Shown here: piece by piece, positions 1 to 7,182 of the stretch
Numbering within the stretch: position 1 is the stretch's first letter
How the letters are laid out: each line of letters starts with the position of its first letter
NCBI GenBank assembly: GCA_039812465.1
Contig: JBDIAS010000071.1
Location: 1 to 15,726, forward strand
Length of the DNA stretch: 15,726 nucleotides
Origin: Austwickia sp039812465
Lineage (GTDB): Bacteria > Actinomycetota > Actinomycetes > Actinomycetales > Dermatophilaceae
Reading direction: 5' to 3'
Notes under the pieces: model-generated
The model's database searches: none
What the model saw: the letters and a program-made list of their open reading frames with translations, nothing else
What the model was told of the DNA's origin: nothing
Program-made: the position numbers and the translations under genes

Positions 1-693
1 ACATATTCGGCGGGGACCGTACGACGCCTCGCCGCCATGCCGACCGCGGCGCCCGACTTCCGCATCTACTGGGACAACGCGTACGCCATCCATCACCTGA
101 GCGGCGAGCACGACGAGCTGGCCTCGATCCTCGCCGCTTGCGAGGAGGCCGGGAACCCGGACCGCGCCTTCGTCTTCGCCTCCACCTCCAAGGTGACGTT
201 CGCAGGCGCGGGAGTGTCTTTCTTCGGCTCCTCCCCGGCGAACGTCGCGTGGTTCATCGCCCGCGACGGGATGCGCTCGATCGGCCCCGACAAGATCAAC
301 CAGCTACGCCACGTGGCGTTCTTCGGTGACAGCGACGGGGTGCTCGCCCACATGGACAAGCACCGCGAGATCCTCGCCCCCAAGTTCGAGGCCGTCGGCA
401 AGGCGCTGGCCAACGACCTGGGCGCCCTCGGGATCGCCACCTGGAGCGAGCCGCGCGGCGGCTACTTCGTGAGCCTCGACGTCGTGCCCGGCACCGCGCA
501 GCGGGTGGTCGAGCTGGCGAAGGCCGCGGGCGTGGCGCTGACCCCGGCGGGGGCGACCTTCCCCGGCGGGAACGACCCTCGCGACGAGAACATCCGGATC
601 GCTCCCAGCTTCCCGACCATGGAGGAGCTGGAGCCGGCCATGGCCGTCCTCGCCACCTGCGTGATCCTGGCCGCCGCCGAGAAGCTCGGCTGA
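1..693 (+). CDS. Aminotransferase, AspT/PF12897 type (3' part; start lies before the window)
   Basis: The reading frame is open from base 1, so this is the C-terminal 230 residues of a longer protein; proteins of this family are about 420-430 residues, so roughly the first 200 are missing. I read it as a PLP-dependent fold-type I aminotransferase of the actinobacterial aspartate aminotransferase group (PF12897, as in Corynebacterium glutamicum AspT). Visible support: the cofactor segment WDNAYAIHHL, then ASTSKVTFAG with the likely Schiff-base lysine at residue 64 of the visible part, the small-domain segment EPRGGYFVSLDV, and the carboxylate-binding arginine region ENIRIAPSFP near the C-terminus. 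The expected reaction is transfer of an amino group between an amino acid such as aspartate and 2-oxoglutarate, in the cytosol. An in-frame ATG at 37 is internal and is not a credible start, because conserved sequence precedes it. The hydrolase gene begins 10 nt after the stop, suggesting co-transcription. The exact substrate is inferred. Confidence 0.88.
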   Translation, partial: TYSAGTVRRLAAMPTAAPDFRIYWDNAYAIHHLSGEHDELASILAACEEAGNPDRAFVFASTSKVTFAGAGVSFFGSSPANVAWFIARDGMRSIGPDKINQLRHVAFFGDSDGVLAHMDKHREILAPKFEAVGKALANDLGALGIATWSEPRGGYFVSLDVVPGTAQRVVELAKAAGVALTPAGATFPGGNDPRDENIRIAPSFPTMEELEPAMAVLATCVILAAAEKLG

Positions 694-703
694 GGACGCG
701 GAC

Positions 704-1342
704 GTGGCGGACCAGGCGACGCCGCTGCACGACCTGTTGCGCTCCGGGGTCCCGCTGACCTGGGTGTTCGCGGGAGACTCGATCACCCAGGGGGTCCAGC
801 ACACGCACGGGCGGCGATCCTGGTTCGAGCACGTGCACGAGCGCGTGCGCTTCCAGCTGGGTCGGCCGATGGATGTGCTCGTGAACACCGGGATCTCGGG
901 CTGGACCGCGCCGCTGGTGCTCAGCGAGTTCGACCACCTGATCGGCCGGTTCGACGCCCACGTGGTGAGCATCGCGCTCGGCATGAACGACGTCGGCATC
1001 GGCCCGAGCGGGCGGGAGGACTTCCGCGACGCCATGGACGCGCTGACCGCGCGGGCGGCGGAGCGGGGCGCGTTCGTCGTGCTCCACACGCCGAACGCGA
1101 TCGCGCCCGGCTCGTTCCTGGACCCGGCGGAGGTGGGTGCGTACGCCCAGCTCGTACGGGATGTGGCGGCGGCGCGCGAGGTGACGCTGATCGATCACCA
1201 CGCGTACTGGGAGCAGGAATTCGGGGGCAAGCCGCCCTACCGGTGGCTGGACGAGCCGGTCCACCCGGGAGCGGCAGGCCACCGGCGGATGGCGGACCTG
1301 ACGCTGAGCACGCTGGGACTGGGCCCGCTGGAGGACTGGTAG
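704..1342 (+). CDS. SGNH/GDSL-family hydrolase
   Basis: A 212-residue single-domain SGNH hydrolase (esterase or lipase-like). The four family blocks are visible. Block I is GDSITQG with nucleophile Ser26, and block II is the glycine segment NTGISGW near residues 62-68. Block III is GMND (93-96) with oxyanion Asn95, and block V is DEPVHPG with catalytic Asp183 and His187. No signal peptide or membrane segment is present, so a cytosolic enzyme is likely. It begins with GTG, preceded by GAGGAC at 692-697 with 6-nt spacing, only 10 nt after the aminotransferase stop; the two genes are probably one transcription unit. Family members hydrolyse acyl esters of sugars, lipids or peptidoglycan; nothing here indicates the substrate. 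The gene is followed by paired hairpin repeats that may end its transcript. Confidence 0.88.
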   Translation: MADQATPLHDLLRSGVPLTWVFAGDSITQGVQHTHGRRSWFEHVHERVRFQLGRPMDVLVNTGISGWTAPLVLSEFDHLIGRFDAHVVSIALGMNDVGIGPSGREDFRDAMDALTARAAERGAFVVLHTPNAIAPGSFLDPAEVGAYAQLVRDVAAAREVTLIDHHAYWEQEFGGKPPYRWLDEPVHPGAAGHRRMADLTLSTLGLGPLEDW

Positions 1343-1355
1343 CGGCGGCGCTCCC

Positions 1356-1437
1356 TCCCGCCCGTGGGCGGGAAGTGTTCGTGAAACTGCAGGTGGGGTG
1401 GGTCGTTTTCCGCCCGTGGGCGGGATGTGTTCGCGAC
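1356..1437. repeat. Two direct repeats, each containing a hairpin, between convergent genes
   Basis: Two ~28-bp imperfect direct repeats start 52 nt apart (about 1356-1384 and 1408-1436). Each has a 7-bp stem around a CGTG loop: 1356-1362 with 1367-1373, and 1408-1414 with 1419-1425, the second with one G-T wobble. Each stem is followed by a conserved GTGTTCG(T/C)GA tail. The repeats fill the gap between the rightward hydrolase and the leftward ligase. They could act as terminators for both genes, although neither strand has a clear T-run after the stem. Alternatively they may belong to a dispersed REP-like family; the conserved non-palindromic tail favours that. Confidence 0.6.
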
Positions 1438-1438
1438 G

Positions 1439-3250
1439 TCAGATCGACGCCTTGAGCGCCGAGCGGATGACCTTGCCGTTGCCCGTGCGTGGGAACGCGT
1501 CGAGCACCACCACCTTGCGCGGGCACTTGTAGCCAGCGAGGCGGCGGTGCGCGTGGTCCAGCAGCGCCCCCACGTCCAGGCCGCCGGCCGCCGCGCACTC
1601 GGGCGTCTCGATCACGAAGGCCGTGATCACGGTGACGCCGGGACGGACGGGCACGTCGGTGACGGCTACGTCGGCCGCGCCCGGGAACGAGGCCAGCGCC
1701 CGCTCGACCTCCAGCGGGGAGACCCGGTAGCCACCGGCGTTCATCACGTCGTCGGCCCGCCCGTGGTGGATCACGTACCCGTCCGGCTCTATGTGGACCA
1801 CGTCGCTGCTGACGAACCATTCGCCTTGACAAGGGTCCTCGTGGCCATCCCGGTTCCAGTACCCGAGCATGAGACCCGGGTCACTGCGGTGGACGGCCAG
1901 CAGCCCGCTCTCCCCGTCCGGCAGCGGCGTCCTGTCCCGCGCCGGCTCCCCGTCCGGCAGCGGCTCCTGGTCCGGCAGCGGCGTCCAGTCCCGCGGCGGC
2001 TCCCCGTCCGGCAGCGGCGCGCCGGCCGCGAGGCGGGCCTTGGACTCCGCCGTCGACGGCGTGGACCCGTCGTCATCGGGCACCGGGAGCACAGCCACCC
2101 GGCGACCTGGCTGGGGCCGACCCGGGCTGCCCGGCCGGGTCGGGGCCTGCGGCCCGGAGGAGATGAACGTCGACACCTCGCTCATCCCGAGCGCCTCGTA
2201 GAGCTCCAGGCCGGTGGCGGCGCGCCAGCGTTCCCACAACTCCGGTTGGAGCGCCTCTCCGGCGGTCAGGCCGTGCCGTAGGGTCGCCAGCTGGGTGCGG
2301 TCAAGCTCGCCGGTGGCCAGCAGCTGGCGATAGACGCCCGGGACGGCGGCGAACAAGGTCGCCCCGGTCGCCGCCATGATCCGCGGCCAGACCCCCGGGT
2401 CACGAGGCCCGTGGTAGACCACGGCCGTCGCGCCGAGCGCCCAGGGATCCGTCAGCCCGACGCCGAGCGTGTAGGTCCAGTTCAGCGCGCCCGCGTGCAG
2501 CATGACGTCGTCCGGGCCGATCCCGTACCAGCCGTCGTACATCGGCCGCCGCCCCCACGCGGAGCGGTGTGCGTGCAGCACCCCCTTGGGCACGCCGGTC
2601 GTCCCCGAGGTGTAGACGAGGAACGCCGGGTCGTCGGCCGCCGTGTCCGCGAACGGCGTGTCCGCGAACGGCGTGTCCGCGAACGTTCCGTCCGCGGGAT
2701 TCTCGTCCGCGGGATTTTCGTACGAGGTCCGCCGTCCCCCGTGAGCCGAGGCGTCGGACGACGCCCCACCACCGGGCGACACCGCTGGCGGCCGGGACCG
2801 CCACGTGGCCACGCGCGCGCTATCGATCGTCAGCACGGAGTCGGGCACGCTCGTCACCGGGGCCAGGTCCGGGCTGACCGCGATAGCCGCGGCCCCGCTG
2901 TCGTCCAGGACGAACGCGGCCTCGTCGTGCGTGAGCTGCGAGGATGTCGGCACCGCGACGATGCCCGCGCTGATCGCCGCGAAGAACAGGAGCGGGAAAT
3001 CGCTCACGTTTCCCATCCGCAGCATGAGCCGATCGCCCGGCCGTAGTCCCGCATCGGCCAGCCCTCGGGCGTAGCCCGCGACGGTCGCGGCGAGCGCGCC
3101 GTAGGTCCAGCGCTCGGCGGCTCGGGTGGGGTCGAGGTGGTCGCTGACGACGATGAGTCCGACCTTGTCGACGGGTCGGTGGGCGGCGGGGCCGAGGCAG
3201 TAGCGGGCCATATTGAACCGGGCAGGTGCAGCGCGAAGGGCCTCGCTCAT
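1439..3250 (-). CDS. AMP-forming acyl-CoA ligase (ANL superfamily) with two in-frame repeat expansions
   Basis: A 603-residue adenylate-forming enzyme that should activate a carboxylic acid to an acyl-AMP and then an acyl-CoA, in the cytosol. Core motifs are intact: P-loop YTSGTTGVPKG (213-223), A5 motif YEALGMSEVSTF (351-362), GRADD hinge (497-501), and the C-terminal segment PRTGNGKV with adenylation lysine K593. The N-terminus (FNMARYCLG) and overall look resemble medium-chain or benzoate-CoA ligases, but the substrate is not decidable by eye. The protein is about 50-60 residues longer than usual because of two repeats. One is a pentapeptide (pattern xxxAD, about residues 178-202) just before the P-loop; the other is a hexapeptide (PLPDGE/PxRDxT, about 410-446) in the loop before GLLAVHRSDPGLMLGYW. 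Both keep frame, so the enzyme is probably active. A TACGGT box lies 6 nt before the ATG, suggesting a leaderless transcript. The gene converges on the SGNH hydrolase. Confidence 0.9.
   Translation of the reverse strand: MSEALRAAPARFNMARYCLGPAAHRPVDKVGLIVVSDHLDPTRAAERWTYGALAATVAGYARGLADAGLRPGDRLMLRMGNVSDFPLLFFAAISAGIVAVPTSSQLTHDEAAFVLDDSGAAAIAVSPDLAPVTSVPDSVLTIDSARVATWRSRPPAVSPGGGASSDASAHGGRRTSYENPADENPADGTFADTPFADTPFADTAADDPAFLVYTSGTTGVPKGVLHAHRSAWGRRPMYDGWYGIGPDDVMLHAGALNWTYTLGVGLTDPWALGATAVVYHGPRDPGVWPRIMAATGATLFAAVPGVYRQLLATGELDRTQLATLRHGLTAGEALQPELWERWRAATGLELYEALGMSEVSTFISSGPQAPTRPGSPGRPQPGRRVAVLPVPDDDGSTPSTAESKARLAAGAPLPDGEPPRDWTPLPDQEPLPDGEPARDRTPLPDGESGLLAVHRSDPGLMLGYWNRDGHEDPCQGEWFVSSDVVHIEPDGYVIHHGRADDVMNAGGYRVSPLEVERALASFPGAADVAVTDVPVRPGVTVITAFVIETPECAAAGGLDVGALLDHAHRRLAGYKCPRKVVVLDAFPRTGNGKVIRSALKASI
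1915..2022 (-). repeat. 18/36-bp in-frame minisatellite in the acyl-CoA ligase
   Basis: On the + strand the core GTCCGGCAGCGGC recurs at 1916, 1952, 1970 and 2006, with spacings of 36, 18 and 36 nt. It encodes about six hexapeptides alternating PLPDGE-like and PxRDxT-like units. The last coded copy merges into the conserved segment PLPDGESGLLAVH, which corresponds to the usual PLPxGExGxLAV loop of this enzyme family. The array therefore looks like a local duplication of that loop. Confidence 0.85.
2643..2717 (-). repeat. 15-bp in-frame minisatellite in the acyl-CoA ligase
   Basis: Five consecutive 15-bp units lie at 2643, 2658, 2673, 2688 and 2703. The first three share GTGTCCGCGAACG almost perfectly; the last two are a diverged pair with GTCCGCGGGATT. 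They encode acidic, Pro/Phe-containing pentapeptides ending in Ala-Asp and run directly into the coding segment just before the ATP-binding P-loop. The unit length keeps the frame. Confidence 0.85.
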
Positions 3251-3256
3251 GCCGTC

Positions 3257-3262
3257 ACCGTA
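3257..3262 (-). promoter_or_regulatory. Putative -10 box for a leaderless acyl-CoA ligase transcript
   Basis: On the minus strand TACGGT (actinobacterial TAnnnT form) is followed by exactly 6 nt and then the ATG at 3250, which would put the transcript start at or next to the A of the start codon. No good Shine-Dalgarno sequence and no -35 hexamer is seen. This supports the chosen start but is inferred. Confidence 0.4.
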
Positions 3263-3353
3263 GCGTCGGGCGCCGTACCGGCGGGGGTCTGCACGCGGCT
3301 GTGGTGTGCGACACCGGTCCCGGGGAATATGCCGTACCGGACGGTAAGGGGCC

Positions 3354-3359
3354 TAGACT
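3354..3359 (+). promoter_or_regulatory. Possible -10 box for hppA
   Basis: TAGACT fits the TAnnnT form of actinobacterial -10 boxes and would give a 5' leader of about 100 nt. No convincing -35 hexamer lies 16-18 nt upstream. Within 3251-3465 I see no other structure. Confidence 0.25.
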
Positions 3360-3465
3360 GCCCGTCTATCCCTTACGACGCGGATGACGTGCAGGGACGC
3401 CCCTCTTCCCACGAGCGGCTCACCCCCGCCGATCCACGCACCGCGTCCAACGTCGAGGAGGACGG

Positions 3466-5850
3466 ATGCGGTTAGCTGCCGCGCAATCAGGTGACCTCAC
3501 CTTGGGGTCCGGAAGTGTCACGATCGTCGTCATCGTCGGGGTGGTAGCGCTGCTGTCGCTCGCCGCCGGCGCCGCGTTCCGGACGCAGGTGTTGGCCTGC
3601 GACCAGGGGACACCGAAAATGCAGGAGATCGCTCAGGCCGTGCAGGAAGGCGCAGCGGCCTACCTGAACCGGCAGATGCGTACGCTGGCCGGCTTCGTGG
3701 TCGCGGCGTTCCTGCTCCTGCTCATCCTGCCCGCTCCGGACCTGGCCGTGCGACTCGGCCGCAGCATCTTCTTCGTGTTGGGCGCCGGGTTCTCGGCGGC
3801 GATCGGCTACCTCGGCATGAACCTCGCCGTGCAGGCCAACGTCCGCGTCGCGGCCGCGTCGCGGGAGGGGAAGCGCTCACCCGGTTTCCGCATCGCGGTC
3901 CGCACCGGTGGAGCCGTCGGCATGGCCACGGTCGGCCTCGGCCTGCTGGGCGCCGCCTCCGTGGTGCTCATCTACCGCGCCAACGCCCCGATCGTGCTGG
4001 AGGGCTTCGGCTTCGGCGCCGCGCTGCTCGCGATGTTCATGCGGGTCGGCGGCGGCATCTTCACGAAAGCGGCCGACGTGGGCGCTGACCTGGTCGGCAA
4101 GGTCGAGCAGGGCATCCCCGAGGACGACCCCCGCAACGCGGCGACCATCGCCGACAACGTCGGCGACAACGTCGGCGACTGCGCGGGAATGGCCGCGGAC
4201 CTGTTCGAGTCCTACGCGGTGACGCTCGTGGCCGCGCTGATCCTCGGCCGGGCCGCCTTCGGCGAGGTCGGGCTCATCTTCCCGCTCATCGTCCCCGCGA
4301 TCGGCGCGCTCACCGCCGTCATCGGCATCATGGTCACCCGGGTCCGCCCCGGCGAGAACGGCCTGACCGCCATCAACCGCGGTTTCGTCATCGCCGCCGT
4401 GGTCTCGGCCGTGGCCTGCGGCATCGCCGCGTTCGTGTACCTGCCGAGCAGCTTCGCCGCCATGGTCGGCGCGAACCCGCAGGTGATGGACGTTGATCGC
4501 GATCCGCGGATCGTCGCCTTCCTCGCGGTGCTCCTGGGCATCGTCCTGGCCGGCGTCATCCTCGCGATCACGGGGCACTTCACCGGCACCGACGCCGAGC
4601 CCACCCGCAACGTGGCGCGCACGTCGGTGACCGGCCCCGCCACGGTGATCCTCTCCGGCATCGGGGTCGGCCTGGAGTCCGCCGTCTACACCTCCGCCAT
4701 CATCGGCATCGCGGTCTACCTGGCCTACCTGCTCGGCGGCGGTTCGATCCTCCTGTCGCTCTTCCTCATCGCCCTGGCCGGTTGCGGACTGCTCACCACG
4801 GTCGGCGTGATCGTCGCGATGGACACCTTCGGCCCGGTCAGCGACAACGCGCAGGGCATCGCCGAGATGTCGGGCGACGTGGAAGAGAGGGGCGCCCAGG
4901 TCCTCACCGAGCTGGACGCCGTCGGCAACACGACGAAGGCCATCACCAAGGGCATCGCCATCGCCACGGCGGTGCTCGCGGCGACGGCGCTCTTCGGCTC
5001 GTACAACGACGCGGTCATCGCCGCGCTCACGGAGGCCGGCGGGGATCTCGCGGGCCTCGACGCCATGTACGCGATCGTCGCGCCGCCCACCCTGGTGGGT
5101 CTGATGGCCGGCGCCGCGGTGGTCTTCCTGTTCTCCGGCCTGGCGATCGACGCCGTGACGCGCGCCGCGGGCGCGATCGTCATGGAGGTTCGTCGGCAGT
5201 TCCGCGAGAACCCCGGGATCATGGAGGGCACCGTGCGGCCCGAGTACGGTCGCGTGGTCGACATCTGCACCCGGGACTCGCTGCGCGAGCTGGTGACCCC
5301 CGGCCTCCTGGCCGTGCTGTCGCCGATCGTGATCGGGTTCGCGCTCGGCTACGGTGCGCTCGCCGGCTTCCTCGCGGGCGCGATCGGCGCCGGCGTGCTC
5401 ATGGCGGTGTTCCTGGCCAACTCCGGCGGCGCGTGGGACAACGCGAAGAAGATCGTCGAGGACGGCGCCCACGGCGGCAAGGGGTCCGACGCCCACGCGG
5501 CCACGGTCATCGGCGACACGGTCGGCGACCCGTTCAAGGACACGGCCGGCCCGGCGATCAACCCCCTCATCAAGGTCATGAACCTCGTGGCCCTGCTGAT
5601 CGCGCCGGCGGTCGTGACGCTGTCCACCGGCGACACCGCGAACCCCTGGATCCGCTACGGGATCGCGGCGTTCGCGGCCTTCATCGTGGTCCTGGCCGTG
5701 GACCGCTCGCGGTTCCGCGCGACCCGGCAGCTGCCGGAGGTGGAGACGGTGGTCGAACCAGTGGGCCCTAATGTCCCGTTCGCGCACCCACCGGCGGATC
5801 ACCCGGCGCTGCAGCCGCGGATTCCCGGCAAGGGACGGCAGGAGAAGTAG
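3466..5850 (+). CDS. hppA: Membrane H+-translocating pyrophosphatase (K+-independent type)
   Basis: A 794-residue integral membrane pyrophosphatase with many hydrophobic helices (the family has about 16) that hydrolyses PPi and pumps protons across the cytoplasmic membrane. Active-site motifs are complete: DVGADLVGK (204-212), then EDDPRN with DNVGDNVGD, and the C-terminal GGAWDNAKK (654-662) with GDTVGDPFKDTAGP. The cytoplasmic loop reads GNTTKAITKG, with Lys491 and Thr494 where K+-dependent enzymes have Ala and Ala/Gly; by the established rule this marks the K+-independent, proton-pumping subgroup. Asp/Glu-rich motifs bind Mg-PPi. The ATG at 3466 is supported by a strong Shine-Dalgarno GAGGAGGA at 3455-3462. 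The C-terminal 30 residues are polar and Pro-rich, probably a tail. A strong intrinsic terminator follows, so the gene appears to be monocistronic. It faces ppk2, another phosphoanhydride enzyme. Confidence 0.97.
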   Translation: MRLAAAQSGDLTLGSGSVTIVVIVGVVALLSLAAGAAFRTQVLACDQGTPKMQEIAQAVQEGAAAYLNRQMRTLAGFVVAAFLLLLILPAPDLAVRLGRSIFFVLGAGFSAAIGYLGMNLAVQANVRVAAASREGKRSPGFRIAVRTGGAVGMATVGLGLLGAASVVLIYRANAPIVLEGFGFGAALLAMFMRVGGGIFTKAADVGADLVGKVEQGIPEDDPRNAATIADNVGDNVGDCAGMAADLFESYAVTLVAALILGRAAFGEVGLIFPLIVPAIGALTAVIGIMVTRVRPGENGLTAINRGFVIAAVVSAVACGIAAFVYLPSSFAAMVGANPQVMDVDRDPRIVAFLAVLLGIVLAGVILAITGHFTGTDAEPTRNVARTSVTGPATVILSGIGVGLESAVYTSAIIGIAVYLAYLLGGGSILLSLFLIALAGCGLLTTVGVIVAMDTFGPVSDNAQGIAEMSGDVEERGAQVLTELDAVGNTTKAITKGIAIATAVLAATALFGSYNDAVIAALTEAGGDLAGLDAMYAIVAPPTLVGLMAGAAVVFLFSGLAIDAVTRAAGAIVMEVRRQFRENPGIMEGTVRPEYGRVVDICTRDSLRELVTPGLLAVLSPIVIGFALGYGALAGFLAGAIGAGVLMAVFLANSGGAWDNAKKIVEDGAHGGKGSDAHAATVIGDTVGDPFKDTAGPAINPLIKVMNLVALLIAPAVVTLSTGDTANPWIRYGIAAFAAFIVVLAVDRSRFRATRQLPEVETVVEPVGPNVPFAHPPADHPALQPRIPGKGRQEK

Positions 5851-5889
5851 TACCCCTGCGGGGCGCGAACGGAGCCCAGCGATCAGAGA

Positions 5890-5930
5890 GGCGCCCCCGC
5901 CGGATCATTCCGGCGGGGGCGCCTTTCGTT
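5890..5930 (+). terminator. Intrinsic terminator of hppA
   Basis: A perfect 14-bp G/C stem (5890-5903 with 5910-5923) with a 6-nt ATCATT loop is followed by TTTCGTTT. It lies 40 nt after the hppA stop. On the minus strand no T-run follows, so it acts mainly rightward, although the stem could also hinder read-through from ppk2. Confidence 0.9.
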
Positions 5931-5991
5931 TGGTCCGAAGGGGTCTGGTCAGGATGCGCCGCGTCTGACGGCGCCTCGTGACAAGGCGGCG

Positions 5992-6031
5992 ATCAGTCGC
6001 CGTCAGTTGCCATCAGCCGCCGTCAGTCGCC
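5992..6031. repeat. Four 10-bp tandem repeats at the 3' end of ppk2
   Basis: Four units of (A/G)TCAG(T/C)(C/T)GCC start at 5992, 6002, 6012 and 6022. The rightmost unit contains the ppk2 stop codon. Read on the minus strand every unit contains TGA; because the period is 10, the four TGAs fall in all three frames. Confidence 0.75.
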
Positions 6032-6916
6032 GACGGCATCCCGGCCGCGTCGCACGATGTTCGGATCGGGTGTGCCCACCACCTCGGTGTCCTTGTCCTC
6101 GTAGTCGAAGAGGGACAGGTAGTAGCGCATCGCGTTGATCCGGGCCCGCTTCTTGTCGTTGCTCTTCACCGTCGTCCACGGGGAGTGGTCGGTGTCGGTG
6201 ATCGCGAACATCGCCTCCTTGGCGGAGGTGTAGGCATCCCACTTGTCGAGCGACTCCACGTCCATCGGGGAGAGCTTCCAGCGGCGCACCGGGTCGATCT
6301 GGCGGATCGCGAACCGGGTCCGCTGCTCTGACTGGGTGACCGAGAACCAGAACTTCGTGAGCGTCGACCCGGAGTCCACGAGCATCTGCTCGAAGAGGGG
6401 CGCGGTGCGCATGAACTGCCCGTACTCCTCATCCGTACAGAAGCCCATGACCCGCTCCACGCCAGCGCGGTTGTACCAGGACCGGTCGAACAGCACGATC
6501 TCCCCGGCCGTGGGGAAGTGCTCCACGTACCGCTGGAAGTACCACTGGCCCGCCTCGGTCGTGGTGGGCTTGGTGAGGGCGACCACGCGGGCCGCCCGGG
6601 GGTTCAGGTGCTCCATGAACCGTTTGATCGTGCCGCCCTTGCCGGCGGCGTCCCGACCCTCGAAGACGATGATGTGCCGCTGCCCCGTGTCCTGGGTCCA
6701 GTACTGGAACTTCAGGAGCTCCACTTGCAGCGCGTACTTCAGCCTCTCGTACTCCGCGCGGGTCATGCGCTCGTCGTACGGGTAGTCCTCGCGCCAGGTC
6801 TCGACCGCCGAGCCGCCCGGGTCGATCAGGTCGGGATCCGAGCCGTGGTCGTCGTGGCTGACGGTGTATCCCTGCGCGAGAAGGGCGTCGAGATACTCCC
6901 GGAAGTTGGGTGGCAT
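6023..6916 (-). CDS. ppk2: Polyphosphate kinase 2
   Basis: A 297-residue cytosolic PPK2-family enzyme, which transfers phosphate between polyphosphate and nucleotides (in the class I type mainly polyP plus GDP/ADP to GTP/ATP). Visible motifs: Walker A-like FEGRDAAGKGG (87-95 for GRDAAGKGG), the lid and substrate segment PTTTEAGQWYFQRY (117-130), and the Walker B-like FDRSWYNR (143-150), followed by the conserved GVERVMGF and DKWDAYTSAKEAM segments. It is a single PPK2 domain with a ~75-residue N-terminal helical extension, as in PPK2 class I proteins. The ATG at 6916 has CGGAGC just upstream. It converges on hppA across the hppA terminator. Its stop lies inside four 10-bp tandem repeats. Nucleotide preference cannot be read from the sequence. 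Confidence 0.95.
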   Translation of the reverse strand: MPPNFREYLDALLAQGYTVSHDDHGSDPDLIDPGGSAVETWREDYPYDERMTRAEYERLKYALQVELLKFQYWTQDTGQRHIIVFEGRDAAGKGGTIKRFMEHLNPRAARVVALTKPTTTEAGQWYFQRYVEHFPTAGEIVLFDRSWYNRAGVERVMGFCTDEEYGQFMRTAPLFEQMLVDSGSTLTKFWFSVTQSEQRTRFAIRQIDPVRRWKLSPMDVESLDKWDAYTSAKEAMFAITDTDHSPWTTVKSNDKKRARINAMRYYLSLFDYEDKDTEVVGTPDPNIVRRGRDAVGD

Positions 6917-6961
6917 GGGGGCTCCGTACGTCGGGTGGCCAGGGGAAGACGAGTCGGTGCG

Positions 6962-6991
6962 AGCCTAGTGGTCCCGCGCCCTCGCGGTCAC
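6962..6991 (-). promoter_or_regulatory. Putative ppk2 promoter
   Basis: On the minus strand GTGACC (6991-6986) and TAGGCT (6967-6962) are separated by 18 nt, giving a plausible -35/-10 pair and a 5' leader of about 40 nt before the ATG. The rest of the 266-bp ppk2-mshB gap (6917-7182) is very GC-rich. A lone TACGGT at 7076-7081 could serve as a -10 box for the mshB operon, but without a matching -35. Confidence 0.35.
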
Positions 6992-7182
6992 CCACGGGCC
7001 GGTACGAGCTCGCCGGGCCGGGAGGGCGCGCGAGGAGGGGCCTGCGGCCGGGCCAAGGGCCCCCGGCGACGCCGATACGGTGGGTGCGACGCGGCACGGA
7101 CCGGGGGCCGCGCGGGGAGCCGCTGCGCACGGCGGACCCGACCGCAGAAGGCGTGAACGCGCCGGAGGGCCAGGGACGGACT

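Noticed and set aside
1915..2022. Repeat array considered as a CRISPR
   Set aside because: The array is coding, in frame, has no unique spacers, and its units match a conserved protein loop.
3877..5802. Long open frame (641 codons) on the minus strand opposite hppA
   Set aside because: It is Arg/Asp/His-rich with no domain, exactly opposite a fully conserved gene; this is typical GC-rich antisense openness.
6910..7182. Upstream extension of the mshB frame
   Set aside because: The residues are low complexity and lie in the ppk2-mshB promoter gap; conserved sequence begins at RRMLVVHAHPDDE.
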